Below are positions 3,960 to 5,443 of a stretch of 5,443 nt of DNA, in pieces (positions within the stretch are counted from its first letter, which is position 1; the number at the start of each line of letters is the position of its first letter). A program made the position numbers and the translations under genes. Location: positions 1 to 5,443 of the forward strand of contig JAIRLT010000097.1 in assembly GCA_031259225.1 (NCBI GenBank), given 5' to 3'. The stretch comes from Prevotellaceae bacterium. GTDB lineage: Bacteria > Bacteroidota > Bacteroidia > Bacteroidales > UBA932. The notes beneath the pieces were generated by a model, which was not told where the DNA came from, did no database searches, and saw only the letters and a list, made by a program, of their open reading frames with translations.

Positions 3960-4874
3960 TTAGTTACAACAATAGCAATAATACTGGTTGGGTTGGTGAT
4001 ATGGTTCATCGGCGTTATAGCGCGGATAGTCTTTGCAAAAGGCAATACACCGCTGGTTTCTTTCATAATGACCTTCGGCTCTGTATATCTCAACTAGGGT
4101 GTGTGCTGCGTCGCAGCGACTGTTGCAATACATATCATATTGTGGTCCGCAGCCGTCGGAGCATGATGTGTCGGTGTACGTCCCGTAAGTTTGATTTTCA
4201 ACTTCACCACATTGATTTCGTAGTTGCACATACGCCGTGTTGCAGGCACCCGTGCACCCGCCATCATATGTTTCATAAGTCCCGTTCTTTTTGCACGTGC
4301 TGCTGCATTTCGTGGTACCGGTAGCGCAACAGTCCAACAATCCCGCAGCTTCGTCATCCCTGCCGCACCATACGCCCGGGCAACCGGTGGCGTCGGTCAG
4401 TGCGGTTATCTCACTGCCGGAATAAGTGTTCGCAGTCCATTCTATCGTGCCGTTGATAATAAACGGCGGCGAGCCGCGTAAGTCATAGCCGCCGCTGCCA
4501 TTATCCTTTGCGTTGGGCGGGAAGTCGCTACCGTAAACGCACCAGTTGAATGTACCGGTGGCGTTGTCCAATGTAGCGGTTACGGTCGTGGGATTAGCAT
4601 TGACATAAAAGCCGCGTTGATTAAATTCGGCAATGCTGCCGGCGGTTACCGACGGACTGCTGATAACGGCTTTGGCAAATGTGCCGGGCGATGTGCCGGC
4701 AACAGGGCACAAATCTACCCATACCCACACGCGGTTGTTGGCGGCGTTGCTTGTCCATGACACGCTAAAGGTTACCGTTTTTGTGTTGTAGTTTACGTCT
4801 AATGGCGTAACCTTTACTGCCGCGCTTGCTGCAATGCTTGCAAGCAGGGCGAAAAGAAAGATAATTTTTTTCAT
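3960..4874 (-). CDS. Secreted cysteine-rich protein of unknown function
   Basis: The 304-residue product starts with a clear Sec signal peptide (KK, then a hydrophobic core, cleavage after about residue 18-19 in AASAA), so it is exported. Residues 20-165 look like a beta-sandwich region with alternating hydrophobic strands (KTVTFSVSW, NRVWVWVDLC, TFNWCVYG) and only two cysteines, C56 and C112, possibly a disulfide. Residues 165-303 hold 18 cysteines in 139 residues, with five CX3C pairs at 190/194, 207/211, 238/242, 250/254 and 276/280 and a YCYCC end at 299-303. Pieces such as GTYETYDGGCTGAC and GTYTDTSCSDGC suggest short degenerate repeats. There is no C-terminal type IX sorting domain, lipobox or anchor visible. 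I recognise no catalytic motif. It lies downstream of a small lipoprotein gene in the same direction, separated by a MITE-like repeat. The start ATG at 4872-4874 precedes the signal peptide directly, in an A-rich context. Confidence 0.88.
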   Translation of the reverse strand: MKKIIFLFALLASIAASAAVKVTPLDVNYNTKTVTFSVSWTSNAANNRVWVWVDLCPVAGTSPGTFAKAVISSPSVTAGSIAEFNQRGFYVNANPTTVTATLDNATGTFNWCVYGSDFPPNAKDNGSGGYDLRGSPPFIINGTIEWTANTYSGSEITALTDATGCPGVWCGRDDEAAGLLDCCATGTTKCSSTCKKNGTYETYDGGCTGACNTAYVQLRNQCGEVENQTYGTYTDTSCSDGCGPQYDMYCNSRCDAAHTLVEIYRAEGHYERNQRCIAFCKDYPRYNADEPYHQPNQYYCYCCN

Positions 4875-4913
4875 AACATTTATTTTTTAGTTGTTGTTTA
4901 TTTCCAATTACAT

Positions 4914-5049
4914 CGTCATTCCGAGCGGAGCGTAGCGGAGTCGAGGAATCTGTTGCGATACCCCGCTGTCCAACCCAAACTGCCTGCGTTCTGGGGCAGT
5001 TTCCTCCGCTCCGCGCGCTCGTTCCTCGCGCGCTCCGGTCGGAATGACG
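4914..5049. repeat. MITE-like element with 19-bp terminal inverted repeats
   Basis: The ends CGTCATTCCGAGCGGAGCG (4914-4932) and 5031-5049 are inverted repeats with one mismatch in 19. Inside, CGAGGAA (4942-4948) and TTCCTCG (5022-5028) continue the symmetry, and CGCGCGCT occurs twice near the right end. The 136-bp element has no transposase and no evident target duplication (CAT before, TGC after). Its G/C-rich sequence contrasts with the A/T-rich flanks. It resembles the short GTCATTCCGAGCG-type elements I recall scattered between genes in Bacteroidetes. A minus-strand open frame through it (4765-5076) is a by-product of the repeat. It sits 39 bp upstream of the cysteine-rich protein gene and could affect its expression. 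Confidence 0.75.
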
Positions 5050-5080
5050 TGCTTCGTTGTATTGTTCATTATTCATTGTT

Positions 5081-5272
5081 TTAGTCGTTCTTTCCCCCTT
5101 TGGGGGTTAGGGGGCTTCTATTTGAATACGTAACCACACCGGAAAACGCCGCTGGTTTATTATCGCCGGTGTAATATACCGGAACGCTTTCCACACGGGA
5201 AACTGTTCGTTTTTGTGTGGCGCAACCCGTTGCCAATAGCAACAAGCACAAGAAAAGAAGAATTTTTTTCAT
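5081..5272 (-). CDS. Small putative lipoprotein, C-terminus formed by a repeat
   Basis: This 63-residue protein starts at the ATG at 5270-5272, after an A/T-rich leader. A lysine pair, a leucine-rich core (ILLFLCLLLLATGC) and a lipobox with C17 form a lipoprotein signal, so the mature chain would be a lipid-anchored envelope peptide of 47 residues. Mature residues 17-50 (ATQKRTVSRVESVPVYYTG onward) match nothing I recognise. Residues 51-63 (NRSPLTPKGGKND) overlap or adjoin a C/G-rich dispersed repeat, so the original C-terminus may have been replaced. A GTG-initiated extension to 5344 would put 24 residues before the signal peptide and is unlikely. It may be in one transcript with the secreted cysteine-rich protein 206 bp downstream. 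Confidence 0.65.
   Translation of the reverse strand: MKKILLFLCLLLLATGCATQKRTVSRVESVPVYYTGDNKPAAFSGVVTYSNRSPLTPKGGKND
5092..5116. repeat. C/G-rich dispersed repeat (CCCCC-TTT-GGGGG type)
   Basis: CCCCC (5094-5098), TTT and GGGGG (5102-5106) form a tight hairpin, followed by TTA and a second GGGGG (5110-5114). Read on the minus strand it encodes SPLTPKGG, a tail I recall from many spurious or truncated Bacteroidetes reading frames. It forms the end of the lipoprotein frame. Confidence 0.6.
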
Positions 5273-5443
5273 AAAATTTAAATTTTTATTGTTATTACTT
5301 TTTGCAGCCTTTGGAGATTGCTTTATGTACGTACCCACAAACACAAACTTTTTTATAAAACAACCCCCTGCTGCAAGTTTTTATCTGCTGCCAATAATTG
5401 CAAAGTGTTTTGCTAAACGCACTCTGCACTTCATTCCTCTAAC
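5273..5443. other. Upstream region of the lipoprotein, no gene seen
   Basis: No coding frame with a recognisable product is visible. On the minus strand AAAGTTTG (5344-5351) is one base from the TAnnTTTG -7 element, with TTGC about 20 bp upstream, a weak candidate promoter for the lipoprotein. GCAAA-ACAC-TTTGC on the minus strand near 5400-5415 is a short 5-bp hairpin. Confidence 0.35.

Noticed and set aside
4765..5076. 103-codon minus-strand frame
   Set aside because: It reads through the MITE-like repeat and out of frame into the signal-peptide region of the cysteine-rich protein gene.

Overview
The window looks like chromosome of a member of the Bacteroidetes, probably Bacteroidales. The evidence is the TAnnTTTG-type -7 promoter elements (exact copies ahead of the tRNA, the vapD operon and a putative non-coding RNA), A/T-rich start regions without Shine-Dalgarno sequences, a tRNA without an encoded CCA, and low-complexity intergenic repeats of a kind I associate with this phylum. 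I do not name a species.

Left part (1-2817, all on the minus strand): read in transcription order, this holds a TatD-family metal-dependent hydrolase, a type I (cytoplasmic) L-asparaginase, a tRNA-Ser(GGA), and the first 263 codons of a secreted 5'-nucleotidase-type metallophosphoesterase that runs off the left edge. These are ordinary genes with intact active-site motifs. Short tandem repeats fill the tatD-ansA gap. A hairpin covers the start codon of the nucleotidase, just after the tRNA.

Middle part (2925-3932): a two-gene minus-strand operon encodes a 57-residue small basic protein followed by a VapD-family (Cas2-like fold) endoribonuclease, transcribed from an almost leaderless promoter. 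This is a likely toxin-antitoxin or defence-type module. Divergent from it, after about 230 bp with no convincing gene, is a near-consensus Bacteroidetes promoter on the plus strand. It drives about 260 nt with no usable ORF but remarkable self-complementarity: a perfect 16-bp stem, a perfect 11-bp stem whose loop pairs over 9 bp with the predicted RNA 5' end (an H-type pseudoknot), and an octanucleotide that can pair either with an upstream or with a downstream copy of its complement (a bistable switch next to eight U). I do not recognise this RNA family. It is the most interesting object in the window.

Right part (3960-5443, minus strand): a short lipoprotein whose last 13 codons lie in a C/G-rich dispersed repeat, then a 136-bp MITE-like inverted-repeat element, then a secreted 304-residue protein with a beta-rich N-terminal half and a C-terminal half holding 18 cysteines, including five CX3C pairs. 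The lipoprotein and cysteine-rich protein share orientation and export signals and may be one cell-surface unit. The non-coding RNA converges on the 3' end of the cysteine-rich gene.
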